Source: Allantophomopsis cytisporea
Lineage: Eukaryota; Ascomycota; Leotiomycetes; Phacidiales; Phacidiaceae
Direction of reading: 5' to 3'
Assembly: GCA_024752435.1 (NCBI GenBank)
Contig: CP103024.1
Coordinates: 930,001 to 994,000 of the forward strand
DNA: 64,000 nucleotides
The notes under the pieces are model-generated. The model made no database searches and had not been told where the DNA came from. It saw only the letters and a list, made by a program, of their open reading frames with translations. The translations under genes and the position numbers were made by a program. Below, piece by piece: positions 1 to 10,466 of the stretch (positions are counted from its first letter, which is position 1; every line of letters starts with the position of its first letter).

Positions 1-1014
1 CATGTGTATGATGAGTATGAGTCCTGTCCAAGGGTTGTGAAGATAGAAGCCTCAGCCATTGTGGACGCTGGCATCTCCGCCATAGTAGCATACAATGCGG
101 CAGATTCCTGGGACGAAATGTATGGAAATTCCTCCTTGGTGCGGACGTCGCTATCGAATGCATGGATACTTACAAAGTCATCCTCTGGGGGTGAAAGTGG
201 GGCGTAGTGTAGGCCATAGTCGCCACCATCAGGGCTGACGGCGTAAATACTCGCCTCAGAAACAGCGCTGGAAAACTGCTTATCCGAATGGTTTGATGAG
301 ATAGGAAAAGACATCTGAGACAAGGCTGGCTGAAGTGAGGCTGAGCAAATTGGCTCTACGTCAACATATCCATTCCCGGTTGGGCCACTCATGTGGGAAG
401 CCTGAGATGTCCAACGAGACATGCTAGGTGCTTCAGTTGGTGTGGATTCACTAGCAGTCCATTGACGTGCTTGGTTCTGTGAATATAAATGGGCATTGCT
501 GTTAAATCCAACGGCATCCATATGGTCCATTGCAGTGTTTTGGAAGTCCTCTGGGAATCCATGGTGCGAGTATACTTGGTTTGAGCTGTCATTTAAGTAC
601 TGTTGGCCTTCAGCAACGCTGTTCCAGGGGAACTCCGATTGGTGATAAAACTCTTGGGAAACTCCATTGGGATACATGTAACCATAGGAAGTGCTGTCGC
701 TACACACAGGGTCAGTTCAATTCAACAATCATGTTCTTTAGTGCGGTCAGAAATAAACGAGAAAGAAATATAGGCTCTTGTATGAGTGACATCAACAGAA
801 AGCAGGTAGCCTAATGCATCGTCAGTATTCAAATAGTACGACCGAACTTGGGCGACAAACCAGTGACGGGATGAGCGGTATTAGGAGTCCAAGGGATAGA
901 TAACAGTGGTCCATGAGATAGGAAAAGTGCACAAGAATGGGAATAGTCTTCTGGAGTTGTTGATCCTGAGGAACTTGGTATGGCCAGGTCCATAACATCC
1001 AGTACGGGTTCCAT
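1..1014 (-). CDS. Regulator-like protein, 5' part (runs off left edge)
   Basis: Proposed first coding exon 848-1014 begins at an ATG in good context (CAACATGG) and starts MEPVLDVMDLAIPSSSG. A 148-nt intron (700-847, AACTGAC branch point, TGTGTAG acceptor) joins it in phase to an exon of at least 699 nt that stays open to the window edge. The roughly 290 residues seen are rich in Ser, Gln, Pro, Met and acidic residues, with no catalytic motif, signal peptide or membrane segment. This composition is typical of the non-DNA-binding part of a fungal transcription factor, and a DNA-binding domain may lie beyond the left edge. The first donor (AA|GTTCGG) is weak, so that junction may be off by a few bases. 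A second in-frame intron is possible at 108-173. I do not recognise the family; the regulatory role is inferred from composition only. Confidence 0.5.
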
Positions 1015-1520
1015 GTTGCAACCGGGAGACAATTAAAAGTTAGTCTTGTCCATAAGCTTTTAGCTGGTTTGCTGGCATGTTTCATTAGTTGGACATCTGA
1101 GTTATTCGACGGGTAATGCCGAGCTCAAGACTCCATACGTGGTGGGATACATACACGAACGCAACTACTTCAAGTAGACGTTCTTTTTGCTTCAGAATCC
1201 ATAGAAGCGCACGTACGATCAACTTAAGATCTAGTAGACGTGCTAGGTAATCCTCAATTGTGAAGGCGAGGTAGATCCTTGGTAGTTTGCTGCGGCCTGA
1301 TACCCTGGGAAGAAAATCCATTCTGACGGTTTGTCATTGCCTCGGATGAGGCTCACAAGTGCATGAGAGGTTAAATAGAACTTCGATGCAGATGTGATTC
1401 GTCGATAGTCGATATCAATCCATGATAGGACGTGTAACAACCGAGTTACTTCCATTTATATAAGATGAGAACGAATTGGTCCATGAAAGAGAAGACGGTC
1501 CAGAAGTCCAGTATACTTAC

Positions 1521-1817
1521 CATAATGAAACATTGAGAGAAAAAGAATTCCAGAATGTGCAGACAAAAAGATTAACCGGTATCGAGAATGTGGTCCCCTT
1601 TGGTGTCCTCGGATGGTTTCCTGGTAAGATGCTCCTTGGAATGGTATATGCTCCGGCACTGGAACGGCTCCTGCTGGGGTTCTGGATTGAGTCTCATAAA
1701 AAGGAAATACATGAATTTCTGGCAACATGATAAAAGCTCAAAACATAAACATAGAAATTGAATGTACCTAGCAGAGATATCTCGGCTGAGACGCTCTGAA
1801 TCAAACTGTCGAGCCAT
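1521..1817 (-). other. Possible upstream exons or spliced leader
   Basis: Upstream of the regulator-like gene an ATG in good context (CAAAATGGCT, position 1817) opens MARQFDSERLSRDISA. A GT-AG intron (1682-1767) joins it in frame to a coding-like segment (1521-1681) that ends at a strong GTAAGTATAC donor. Below this, two different frames between 1448 and 1085 look coding, and I could not join them to the 1014 start without a stop. These could be the true N-terminal exons, a spliced 5' leader with an upstream ORF, or a separate small gene. Transcript data would decide. Confidence 0.25.
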
Positions 1818-2140
1818 TTTGTCCTGGAACGGATGGAAAGCTTGAACCACGGCAGTCATTGGGCACCAAGAGGAGTGAGTGCCGTTCAACAATTTGCCTT
1901 GGGATGGGCAATGATGAGTCGATATCCTAACGGCAATGCCTATCTCCTTGGTATCAGGGATACTTTAAAAAGAGACGCGGCAAATGGAAGTCCAGGTAAC
2001 AACGGAAAAGAGAACTGGTAATTGACGTGGAGGTAGGACAAGAACAAGAAAGGGACGCTTTTTGGGGGGTATTTCTCCTTCCGGAAAATGTGAGGTACGA
2101 GTAGCTAACGCTGGTAAAGGTGTGAGTAATGTGTAGATGT

Positions 2141-2158
2141 GAGAGAGAGAGAGAGAGG
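2141..2158. repeat. (GA)n microsatellite
   Basis: A run of GA dinucleotides; on the minus strand it is a CT tract, as is common in fungal promoters and 5' leaders. It lies upstream of the left-edge minus-strand gene. Confidence 0.8.
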
Positions 2159-2159
2159 A

Positions 2160-3444
2160 AGAGAAGATGTTCAGAGATGGGGGATCGCTTGACTTATGCT
2201 CTGCCAGGCAACGTTTTGGAGCTGAGTGCATGGATCATGAAGGTGTGAGACATTGATGCGTTGTCGCTCGGCTGCGTGGATTAGCTGGCTAATCAGCATG
2301 GATGTTGGGGATTGAGCGCAGCATGCTTGTTGTGACAGGGAAGTTGGTTGGCGAAGACCAGAGAGTGAATATTGTGAAAATGTGATAGCCTTGGTCGCAT
2401 TGCAGAAAGACATTGAGCATGATTGATTATCCTCAATCATTGGACCGGGGAGCAACAAGAGGAGCAGGTCGGCAGACGAAAAGCAAGAATTGAAGGCAAC
2501 GGTGCATGAGCATTGCTTACATTCGGTGTGTGTTCACTCATCAATTGCATCAAAATAGACATTGACAGTGTGTCGTCGTCATGCCGGCGAAGACATATGA
2601 GTGGTTCTCAAGGCTTCGCCGTTCTGAGAAGCTCTCAAATGAGGCTTTCGATGCGTTGTGTTTTTGTTGGTGTGCGCAGCTGTGGACAAATGAACAAATA
2701 AACGTGCTTCACCGCTCATAAATGACAGCCAACTGTCAGCCGCTGTCGTATGAGCCTTCTCACACTTCAGCATTGTTCAGAAGTTTGAAATGTTCCTCCT
2801 ACATCAAGTCACTGCATTTTTGCACTGCGCTGCACTGCATTGTGCGTTCCATGGTTCTCCACTTCTATAACGACAGGCTTCACCCTGCGAAATCAATAAC
2901 TGAGCCCTCGGTCCGCGTTAAGACCAAACACTATTCTGCTGAGGGATTGTAGATCGTCATCATGGCGATCAAGAACGAGGGCTCCAAGTCCCATAAAACT
3001 TGGAAGTTCAGGAAAGTCAGGGAAGTCATGGGAAAGTCAGCAAAACTTTGTTTTTTTCCGGCTTATGATTTTGGAACGAAGCCGAAGCATGCGAAGGTCC
3101 AAAGTCCATGTCATGAGAGAAGGACTGGGGAGGAGATGAAAATGTCGCAGAAAAAGGCCCGCATTTTGGGCGTGTGATTGAAGTTTAGAGAATCTGTGAG
3201 CCGGGGGTGTGAAATTTGGCTTGCTGACCTTTTGCCGTCCTTCGCACATCAAAATGCGCTTTACGACAGTGTGTATGTGTGTGTGTGCGTGTGTGTTGGT
3301 AAGTGTGTGCTTCGACAGCGCCAGGGCTGGTTGGGGTGCGGGCCGAACTCAATATGAGTTTGCTTGGCGAATGAGTGGAAGGTCCAGCATGATTTACGTA
3401 GCACGAAGGAACGCATAGATAGATAGGGTGATACGAAATGACTC
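2160..3444. other. Intergenic region
   Basis: No coding region could be supported. It separates the 5' side of the left-edge gene from the 3' end of the small four-exon gene at 3445. It contains a GT-rich microsatellite at about 3269-3300. Confidence 0.6.
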
Positions 3445-4164
3445 CTAATTCAGAGTGAGTGTGCCGCCCTTCTCCATGATGGAATCTCCCATACGTCGTC
3501 GAATATTCCAGTGTCCGTGGAGTGTAAGGTGATCATACTGTATTGGTTCCGGTGCGCAATTCGATGGTAATGCCAATTCATTCGGATACGATATCTGGAT
3601 CATCGTGAAATCTAGGTATCTTAGCTTTCATCATCCATACTTCGGTAGCTTCGTCCCAAAGGTCTGTGGGAGGCGGCTTCTGCGGGAGAGGCTGCTTCAG
3701 AATGGATACCTATTTACCTTACTGCGTACCCAAATGAAAAAGGATGGACTCCATCATAAGATAATAACGGTTAACAATACATACGCAATCTCACAAATCC
3801 CCGAGACTGAATCATAACTGTGCCATCCTCGACAAACCCGAAAAGAAGACGAAAATTTCGAAATAGCTCAAGACAACAATCAATAGCCTTTTCTGTTGAG
3901 AAAAGGAGTTTACTCTGGTTCCTGGTAGATTCCAGAAGATGATGGTTTGATCGACAGGAACTTCGTGCGCAGAGTGTTCAGTAGTCTCAGGTCCGACACG
4001 TGCTGGAGGCGTGCAATCTTTTGTTAGTCTTCTGTGTGTGTGAGAGAGAGTGTGTATGAGCGACGAGCTGATTGATTGCTCGACTGTCGCTCACCAGCAA
4101 TCCGTACAAGATCATCAGGCACGATCCTGAGAACGAGGTAAAGGTCGCTCATCATCGGCTGCAT
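3445..4164 (-). CDS. Small conserved-looking protein, four short exons
   Basis: Exons, reading leftward: 4095-4164, 3914-4002, 3590-3709 and 3445-3537. Together they give 372 nt and 123 residues. Introns are 92 nt (GTGAGC donor, GACTAAC branch point, GCCTCCAG acceptor), 204 nt (GTAAAC to AAATAG) and 52 nt (GTATCC to AATACAG). The phases agree at every join. The product begins MQPMMSDLYLVLRIVPDDL; a start at the internal Met-Met (4155) is also possible. It contains a WDEATEVWMMKAKIPRF-like stretch and ends with HWNIRRRMGDSIMEKGGTL and a short tail. There is no signal peptide or membrane segment, so a soluble protein is expected. Each exon is short, so single-exon scans miss this gene. I do not recognise the family and assign no function. 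The steady amino-acid character across four phase-matched exons is the main evidence. Confidence 0.6.
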
Positions 4165-4440
4165 AGGTGGGTGATGTACTCTCGACTCGAATCAAAAAGG
4201 GGCTTATCACAGAAGAGAGGATCGATAGAGATTTCGAGTGCTTGAATTGTACACATACAGAGAATAAATATGGATAATTGAGATATGTAAGTATGTAGTA
4301 GGCAGGTATGCGACGACAGACAAATCAGGGTCCAAAACAATCCTGAGATCTGAGGCCTTTCCAACGAAACCCTCGCAATCATGTTCCCGCAGTCCTTGGG
4401 TTTGGGATCGTGAGATTCGCGACAAGGCTGTGTATGGTTC

Positions 4441-4475
4441 TGTGGACTGTGGACTGTGAACTGTGGACTGTGGGC
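4441..4475. repeat. Short tandem repeat, 10-bp unit (CTGTGGACTG-like)
   Basis: About three and a half imperfect copies of a decamer in the roughly 550-bp gap between the small minus-strand gene and USE1. That gap (4165-4716) is a divergent promoter region for the two genes. Confidence 0.7.
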
Positions 4476-4716
4476 TTCCTGTGGTTCTACTGGCCCCACA
4501 AGCCACATGGTTCAGCCACACGGGAGCGTCCGCCACATTCGCGGCTGTGAGCGGAGCGGTGGGGAGTGGGACAAGTGACACGACGGGAACGCGGGTGTTA
4601 GAAAAGCATACCTTGACCTATGGTGATGCCAACTTCGGATTCATGTTCATATTCAAATTCAAATAGGTGAATTCACGCCACGCATAACAACGTCTAGCAT
4701 TACCAACATCTCCACC

Positions 4717-5749
4717 ATGGCCAGAATTTCCTCAACCACTTCTTCGAGCGCTGATGTGGCTTCCATCAATCTCACTCGCTTACTCGCTCGCCTCCAAGAT
4801 ACTATCCTCAAGCCGGACGCTGCAACACAACGCCGCTTGACATCTTCCAGCTATGAGCGCAACAAGGTGGGATCGGTCAGTACCTCTACACCTTGTAGGC
4901 TGGAACTCCCAGATTAACCCATTGCTTAGAATCTGGATTATGCACGAACGCTGCTACTGCGGTTGGAGCAGGATGGCGCAGGAATAAAGGTTCAATCTCG
5001 CAAGCAAGATGTCCAGACAGATCTCCTGCAGAAACGAGATCTGATAGAAAGACTTGGGGAACGGCTACAAGAATTCGAAGAGGTATGGATGAACTATGTA
5101 TCGCATGCGAGCACACTCTAATAAATTACAGCTCGATGATGGAACGAATGCTACCTCAGACGAGGAGGACCTTATAGGTGAAGATACCCCACCAGAAGAA
5201 CTCGAAGAAGATGAACACCAAGAAGAACTAGAGCAGTCAACATCTCAACCATCTCCACACGAACCCGAGGGAGGCGACAGCTCAAATCCATCTCATACCT
5301 CACAGCGCGAACAACTCTTCTCCACCGACACAAACTCGACTTTACGCTCAAGAAATACGCAGTCGGAGGCCCAGGCAACCGACACCGCACGCACAACATC
5401 GTCAAGCACTTCTGCACCCCTCACGACTGCCGAATTGCTTCTGACACACAACCGCACCGAACAAGAATCTCTGACTGAATCATTGCTTTCCATGGCGCAG
5501 AAGCTCAAGGAATCTTCGCATGCTTTCTCGGAGTCACTGGATTCAGAGAAGGATATTCTAGGCAGAGCGGTTGAAGGACTGGATAAGAATCAGATTGGGA
5601 TGGAAGCTGCACAGAAGAGGATGGGTTATTTAAGGAGGATGACAGAGGGCAAGGGCTGGTGGGGGCGTATGATGATGTATGCTTGGATTGCGGCGCTGAT
5701 GATCATTGCTATACTCATTGTTGGAGTAATGCCTAAATTGAGGTTTTGA
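4717..5749 (+). CDS. USE1: USE1-family SNARE (ER-Golgi retrograde transport)
   Basis: Exons 4717-4866, 4930-5082 and 5132-5749 give 306 residues. USE1 is an ER-resident SNARE that pairs with Sec20, Ufe1 and Sec22 for fusion of COPI vesicles returning from the Golgi. The N-terminal half is helical (LTRLLARLQDTILKP and an LLLRLEQD heptad). The middle is an acidic, Ser/Thr-rich linker. The C-terminal third is the SNARE helix (about residues 205-280, including QESLTESLLSMAQKLKESS and VEGLDKNQIGMEAAQKRMG). One tail anchor at about residues 283-301 (AWIAALMIIAILIVGVM) is followed by a short PKLRF end. The SNARE helix, tail anchor and length all fit the family. The neighbouring genes suggest no shared function. 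Confidence 0.92.
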
Positions 5750-6438
5750 GGTTCTGAGATTTGAAGGGAAGCTCGGGAGGGACACCAGGGGTCTGCTTTT
5801 AGCGTGGAGTATGGGGGTTGATACCAGTCGTTACAATAGAGTTTCTTTGTTAGTGATTGTTTTGGATATATCCAGATCTTGGGATGAGGAATAGAGTGTT
5901 GGATTGATAAGAGCTCAAATACAGTATGTCTAAATGAGCTTTTTATATATGTATCCGGTCTGAGTACATGTGGGAAGGACTCGGAGGTTAACTGGAGTAT
6001 CTATTTGCTAAGGACCAAGAGGTATCAATTCATCTATATGGATTCTAGTTGATAGCTAAGCGCAATCAATAGATTTTGACCTTGAGAGTCACCTTCGCAG
6101 TCAAGCAAGTACCAAAAAATGCACTTTCCCCAACTCCCAACTCGAAACCCATCACATATAATCATTCCTGAGCTCACCCTCCGCCTCTTCCCATACATGC
6201 TCGATAATGCTATCTCTAATTCACCCACCACCTAGTAACAAAACATACCTAAATCATCATTACTCGACACAATATCCACAGGCGGCTGCTGTCACGGGCC
6301 TCCACCACCCAGTCCAACAGCCACCACCACCTGCACACTCACACCACAGCCCCAACTGCAGGAACACAGCAAGGAGCAGTCCTCAACCACGACGCAAACA
6401 TCCATCGACTCACCACAAACACTCACCCGCCCACCGAA
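5750..6438. other. Intergenic region and likely 5' leader
   Basis: No supported gene. The last roughly 180 bases before 6439 stay open in the frame of the downstream protein but have no ATG. A spliced upstream exon is therefore possible, but I could not build one without a stop. Confidence 0.5.
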
Positions 6439-7218
6439 ATGCCGCCCTTAGGCCAACGCATAACCCTCATCCCACACCACCACGAGCTCAGTCCCCGCCA
6501 AACCGCTCTTACACTGCCACAACAAGCCCTCCTACCCCTCAATTCCCAACACACAACCATAACCATCGCGCCAAATCCGCACCCAACACTAGATGCCCAA
6601 GAAAAGCCCGGCCTCCTACACGCGCGCTGGGAAGATACTCACCAGAACACACTGACCTCGCCGTTCGACCGCTCCGCTCGCGCAACTCATCTCGCCCACC
6701 TCACGGGCGTCCCGGCCGAGATCCGTGTCACAGCTATCGAGCTGACGGTACTGGTTGTGTTCATGGTTGTTCTTGTCGTGCTGCTGGTCTGGCTGTTTGT
6801 TATGGCGCTTGATTTTGCGTTGCGGTTTGTTCGGGTGCGGTTGGAGAGGTTTGAGTATGAGAGTGAGAGGAGGATGGATGGGAGGGAGAGGAGTGGGGAG
6901 AGGGATGCGGGTGCGGATGTGGGGGATTTGGAGGTTGGTGGTGGTGGAGATGTCGGGGAGAGGACTGGGTTGCTGAGGAGTGCAAGTTGGAAGGTGGGAA
7001 GGGAGAAGGCGAAGATGGTTAGTTGGAAGGTTGAGCAGGGACGGGTAAGGAAGTTGGAGAGGGAGATTGAAAGGAGGATTAAGGAGGAGGATGCGAGGGA
7101 ACACGAGAGGGAGAAGGGGAGGAGTAGTGCAATGGGCGTTGTAGAGTCAAATTCTAGGAGAAGGAGTACTATGGACGTGGGAGTCGATGGAAAGCCAAGA
7201 CGTCAGAGTGCCGAGTAG
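6439..7218 (+). CDS. Single-pass membrane protein, unknown function
   Basis: An uninterrupted frame of 259 codons from the first in-frame ATG (GAAATGCCG). Residues 1-95 are Pro/His/Thr-rich. Residues about 99-126 form one long hydrophobic segment (ELTVLVVFMVVLVVLLVWLF and on). The rest is highly charged, rich in Arg, Glu and Gly, and probably a cytosolic coiled tail (RKLEREIERRIKEEDAREHE). No enzymatic motif was seen. Codons in the charged tail are strongly purine-biased, unlike the pyrimidine-rich N-terminal part. The gene is convergent with MIC10, with 222 bp between their stops. I do not recognise a family; the membrane-anchor call rests on hydrophobicity alone. Confidence 0.7.
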   Translation: MPPLGQRITLIPHHHELSPRQTALTLPQQALLPLNSQHTTITIAPNPHPTLDAQEKPGLLHARWEDTHQNTLTSPFDRSARATHLAHLTGVPAEIRVTAIELTVLVVFMVVLVVLLVWLFVMALDFALRFVRVRLERFEYESERRMDGRERSGERDAGADVGDLEVGGGGDVGERTGLLRSASWKVGREKAKMVSWKVEQGRVRKLEREIERRIKEEDAREHEREKGRSSAMGVVESNSRRRSTMDVGVDGKPRRQSAE

Positions 7219-7440
7219 AATGCATCTTGTCTGGGCCTCTAGATGTCCACACTTGTATACAAGTTAGCAAGCGCACAATCAACAACGGATCACAACATAA
7301 AATATCGCGAAATAACATCCTGTCCGCCAATGTGGCCAATCCTTCATTCTATGCATCTTTTGTACAATACACCCCTTTCATCCACGCATTACCACATCAC
7401 GCGAAACCATTGATCATCAACGAGCCATCTCAGGCAACAT

Positions 7441-7881
7441 TCATGGTCGAGTGACTCTGATACCCTCCTTTCCTTGTCTAACAAAGCTGTGGTTGCACTC
7501 CTCGTAGGCACGACCGGCACCGAAGCCAGCGCCGATAACAGCTGGCCATGCGCGGCGCTTGAAAAGGAGGACGGAGGCGACGACACCGAAGGAGAGGCCG
7601 AGAGAGGAGCGGATGAGGAGGGAGGAGAGACAGCGGTCCCACTGCAAGAAACAAACATCAAATCAGCCACAACTCCCACAACTGATTCCAGTCCCACAAT
7701 CCCTTGCAATTCATAATCAGTTATATGCAAAGCCTCGCGCGCATTGCAATGTGCGGGAGCAGTGCAAACTTCACGGACTTCGAGCTCGCAGGGCTGGGCA
7801 AGGACGTACCTTCTCGTTGAGCAGAGCTTCGCTGACTGGCTTGCTTGGGCGAGTAGCGATTGGGGCGGAGGAGGAAGACAT
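7441..7881 (-). CDS. MIC10: MICOS complex subunit MIC10
   Basis: Exons 7810-7881 and 7441-7641 with one 168-nt intron (GTACGT to TTCTTGCAG) give 90 residues, the usual family length. MIC10 is the core membrane-bending subunit of MICOS; it oligomerises in the inner mitochondrial membrane and holds cristae junctions open. The conserved WDRCLSSLLIRSSLG block is followed by two membrane hairpin segments, each carrying a glycine motif: LGLSFGVVASVLLF and AVIGAGFGAGRAYEEC. The charged KRR loop between the segments and the short C-terminal tail are also typical. No cleavable presequence is seen, as expected for this family. The identification is firm. Confidence 0.95.
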
Positions 7882-8988
7882 TCTGCAAGCACTGGATTAG
7901 AGATGATTCACTCGACGAAGGGGGAGAGGGAAGTACTTGTGTTCTGTGGAGGCAATTGATGTACTGGTCGTGCTGTTGTTGCAACACTCCAGACATTGCG
8001 AAAGCCGGGACAGCTCGGACCAATCAGGGAAGAAGTTGTTGTGGCCTTGTATGTGAGGCCTCAAGTTCTGACATTATCCGGAGACTCGGATATCCCCGGG
8101 AAAGGTTACAGGCTGCGATTCTCGAGTTCGGAAGATTGTATACCTGAATGGGAATAAATAACAAACACGATGAGAAGAAACATTATGGCGACGAAGATAC
8201 CACTTGTGGATATCATTTAGTAAGATTGCGTGGCAGAAAGTATCCGAAGTTATTGCTATCGGCTATGTTCGGATGCTTCCACAGATTCACATAGCTGGTT
8301 GGAGTTTTCAAAAACTTAAAGATATGGAGAAGCTAGTACTTTAAATATTGTATGACAGTACTTCTTTTGACATCACACCGTATCTGTACATAAGACAAGC
8401 ATTGTGGCTGTCTGTAAATATTACTGTAAAAAGCAAAGTTAGGAAATTTACAATGTAGTGTCAAGTTCATATCATCCTGTCCTTGTGAGATTCGTCAAAA
8501 CAACAAAAACCTTTACATCTCTAAGTATGTTTTGATGCTCTTCTTGAAATATTAAAACTCGATACCTTCTCATCTCATACTCCAAGATGGTAGCTAGCAC
8601 ACCCGACATTTTTCTCACATTTACTTCTCTCAATATCAAGGATAGTATATTCATTATTCATCGGCAAATGTCACTACCATCTAAGTGAAGCAGATTTTCC
8701 TTATCGTCCGAGCTCATCAGAGTGAATATCTTGATTGTAGTCTAGTGTTGCTGTCGCAGATTTAACTGCTACACATTTATTGTTGTGCTCTTGGAGCCTT
8801 TACTTTCGACTCCTTACTCCATTGTTCCTACGCTATGCATAGGGAAACATTCCTGCTCACTCCTGAACGCCTAGACTCATGCTCTTTTAAACTCCTTCTT
8901 ATGCACTACTAATGGCGATATTTTGGTCGCAGTGTTTTTGGTCTGGACACGACTTTTGGTTCACTATCTTTCTGTCTCCTGGTAAAGC
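7882..8988. other. Intergenic region
   Basis: AT-rich sequence between the MIC10 start and the 3' end of the WD40 gene. I found no ORF with coding character and no RNA gene. Confidence 0.6.
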
Positions 8989-10149
8989 TCACTTCAATTC
9001 ACCAAGCAACATCTTTCTATCCGAAGAACCAGACAGTACTGAAAAATGTTAGTTGAAAGCTTACAAGGAGCGAAAATGTACTTACTGATTGGCTCAGTTG
9101 GATGTAATTGCACATCGTTCACACATCCCTGATGCCCTGGCAGCTTATACATGAGCTTTCCAGTATCATTCGACCAGACCACAGCAGTGCCGTCTGCAGA
9201 TCCAGTCGCAATCTTCTTCCCCTCGCCATCCCAGCTAGCCTTAATCAAGTTCTTTTCCATACCCGCACTAGCTCCATCGAACGTCTTTAGATGTCTGTTT
9301 GTTGGGGCGAAAGGTCTAATATCCCAAGTTCTGACCGTCGAGTCCATTGAATTAGAAAGAAGCGTTTGTGAATCTGGGGAGACTCTGAGCGAAGAAATAG
9401 TGTCCGTATGTCCCAACATTGAGTAAACCACCTCTTTTCTCCGTATATCCCACACCTTGATATCATTATCAATTCCACCAGTGTATAACTCATTGCCAGC
9501 CTCGGAAATCGCTACCGCTGTGACTGGGAATTCCGTCTCGATAAAGTCAACCGCGTTTTTTGTTCTCGGATCCCAAATACCAATGTATCCATCATCGCTT
9601 CCACTAATCAGAATTTCCTCTCCACGGCGGCTAACGTCCATGCAATTGATGACTTCTTCATGGCCCACATGTCTTCTTATCCGTAACCCAGTTTCTAGGT
9701 CCCAGCTGGCCAGATGCATATCCGCAGATGCTGAGTACAATACTCTCGAATCCCGCGACCAATGTAGGTCCAAAATAGCACCCTTGTGACCGTTCAGCAC
9801 ACCATAATTCTCGCAGTCGCCATATGTTCTCCATAACACTGTGAGCGTTAGTTGAGTTCACTCCAAGTGTACGATGAGACCTACTAATCGATCTGTCCAT
9901 AGATCCAGACGCAATTAAATGACCAGCAGGATCAAATCTAGTTGCAAAGATCTCCCCAGAATGTCCCGTGAGCTCCATTACAGGCGCTTGCAGCCCACTC
10001 GTTCTTGGAACAGATTGTATGAGCGCGCCATTTGCAGCAGAGCCATTGACAACAGCTACTGCTTTACCAGTGCCATTTCCCAAGTTAGGTCTTTTGACAA
10101 CCATTTGAGATGAGCCAAAGGCGTCTGAAGCTGGGCGCTTTTCCGACAT
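8989..10149 (-). CDS. cwf17: U5 snRNP 40-kDa WD40 protein (SNRNP40/Cwf17 family)
   Basis: Exons 9885-10149, 9086-9838 and 8989-9038 (introns of 46 and 47 nt) give 355 residues. This family sits beside Prp8 in the U5 snRNP and the spliceosome. A basic, low-complexity N-terminus of about 55 residues is followed by seven WD40 repeats. They start at the LTGHSGEIFATRFDPAGHLI repeat and run through LNGHKGAILDLHWSRDS, GHEEVINCMDVS, a WDIRRKEVVYSMLGHTD repeat and the closing GHQGCVNDVQLHP blade. The last exon supplies ILSGSSDRKMLLGEL, matching the usual C-terminus. WD dipeptides and GH starts are well conserved. WD40 proteins are easily confused, but the length, the order of the blades and the C-terminal signature favour SNRNP40. 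Confidence 0.9.
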
Positions 10150-10466
10150 CGTAATGACTTGGTATTGACAGTCAGCGTTGTGTCAGATTTGGCAGAAAGA
10201 CGAGTTGCCGATTATTGCGCTTGCTGTTGCGCTTCGTCGATGATTTTGAACGCACAAGGCGGAAAGTCGCGATCTTTTTGAGCCGCGCTGCGGGATGGCG
10301 CTTAGGCTAGCCGCTTGACGTGGGGTCCTGAGCTTATCCTACCCTGACTTTAATATGCACTTACCTCATACAAACCACCAGTACGAATAATGACATAAAG
10401 TTTTGATCGATTATTTACGGAATCATAGAATAATACGCAAAAGAGCAAACGAAGAGTATTGCAAAG
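10150..10466. promoter_or_regulatory. Divergent promoter, cwf17 / BET3
   Basis: The 317 bp between two divergent start codons must hold both 5' leaders and promoters. I could not pick out individual sites. Confidence 0.6.

Noticed and set aside
3269..3300. GT-rich run as a coding region (Cys/Val-rich frame)
   Set aside because: It is a dinucleotide microsatellite; the Cys/Val run is an artefact of the repeat.
6616..7104. Minus-strand ORF of 162 codons opposite the one-pass membrane protein
   Set aside because: Pro/Leu/His/Thr low complexity caused by the purine-rich plus-strand tail; no domain and no splice signals.
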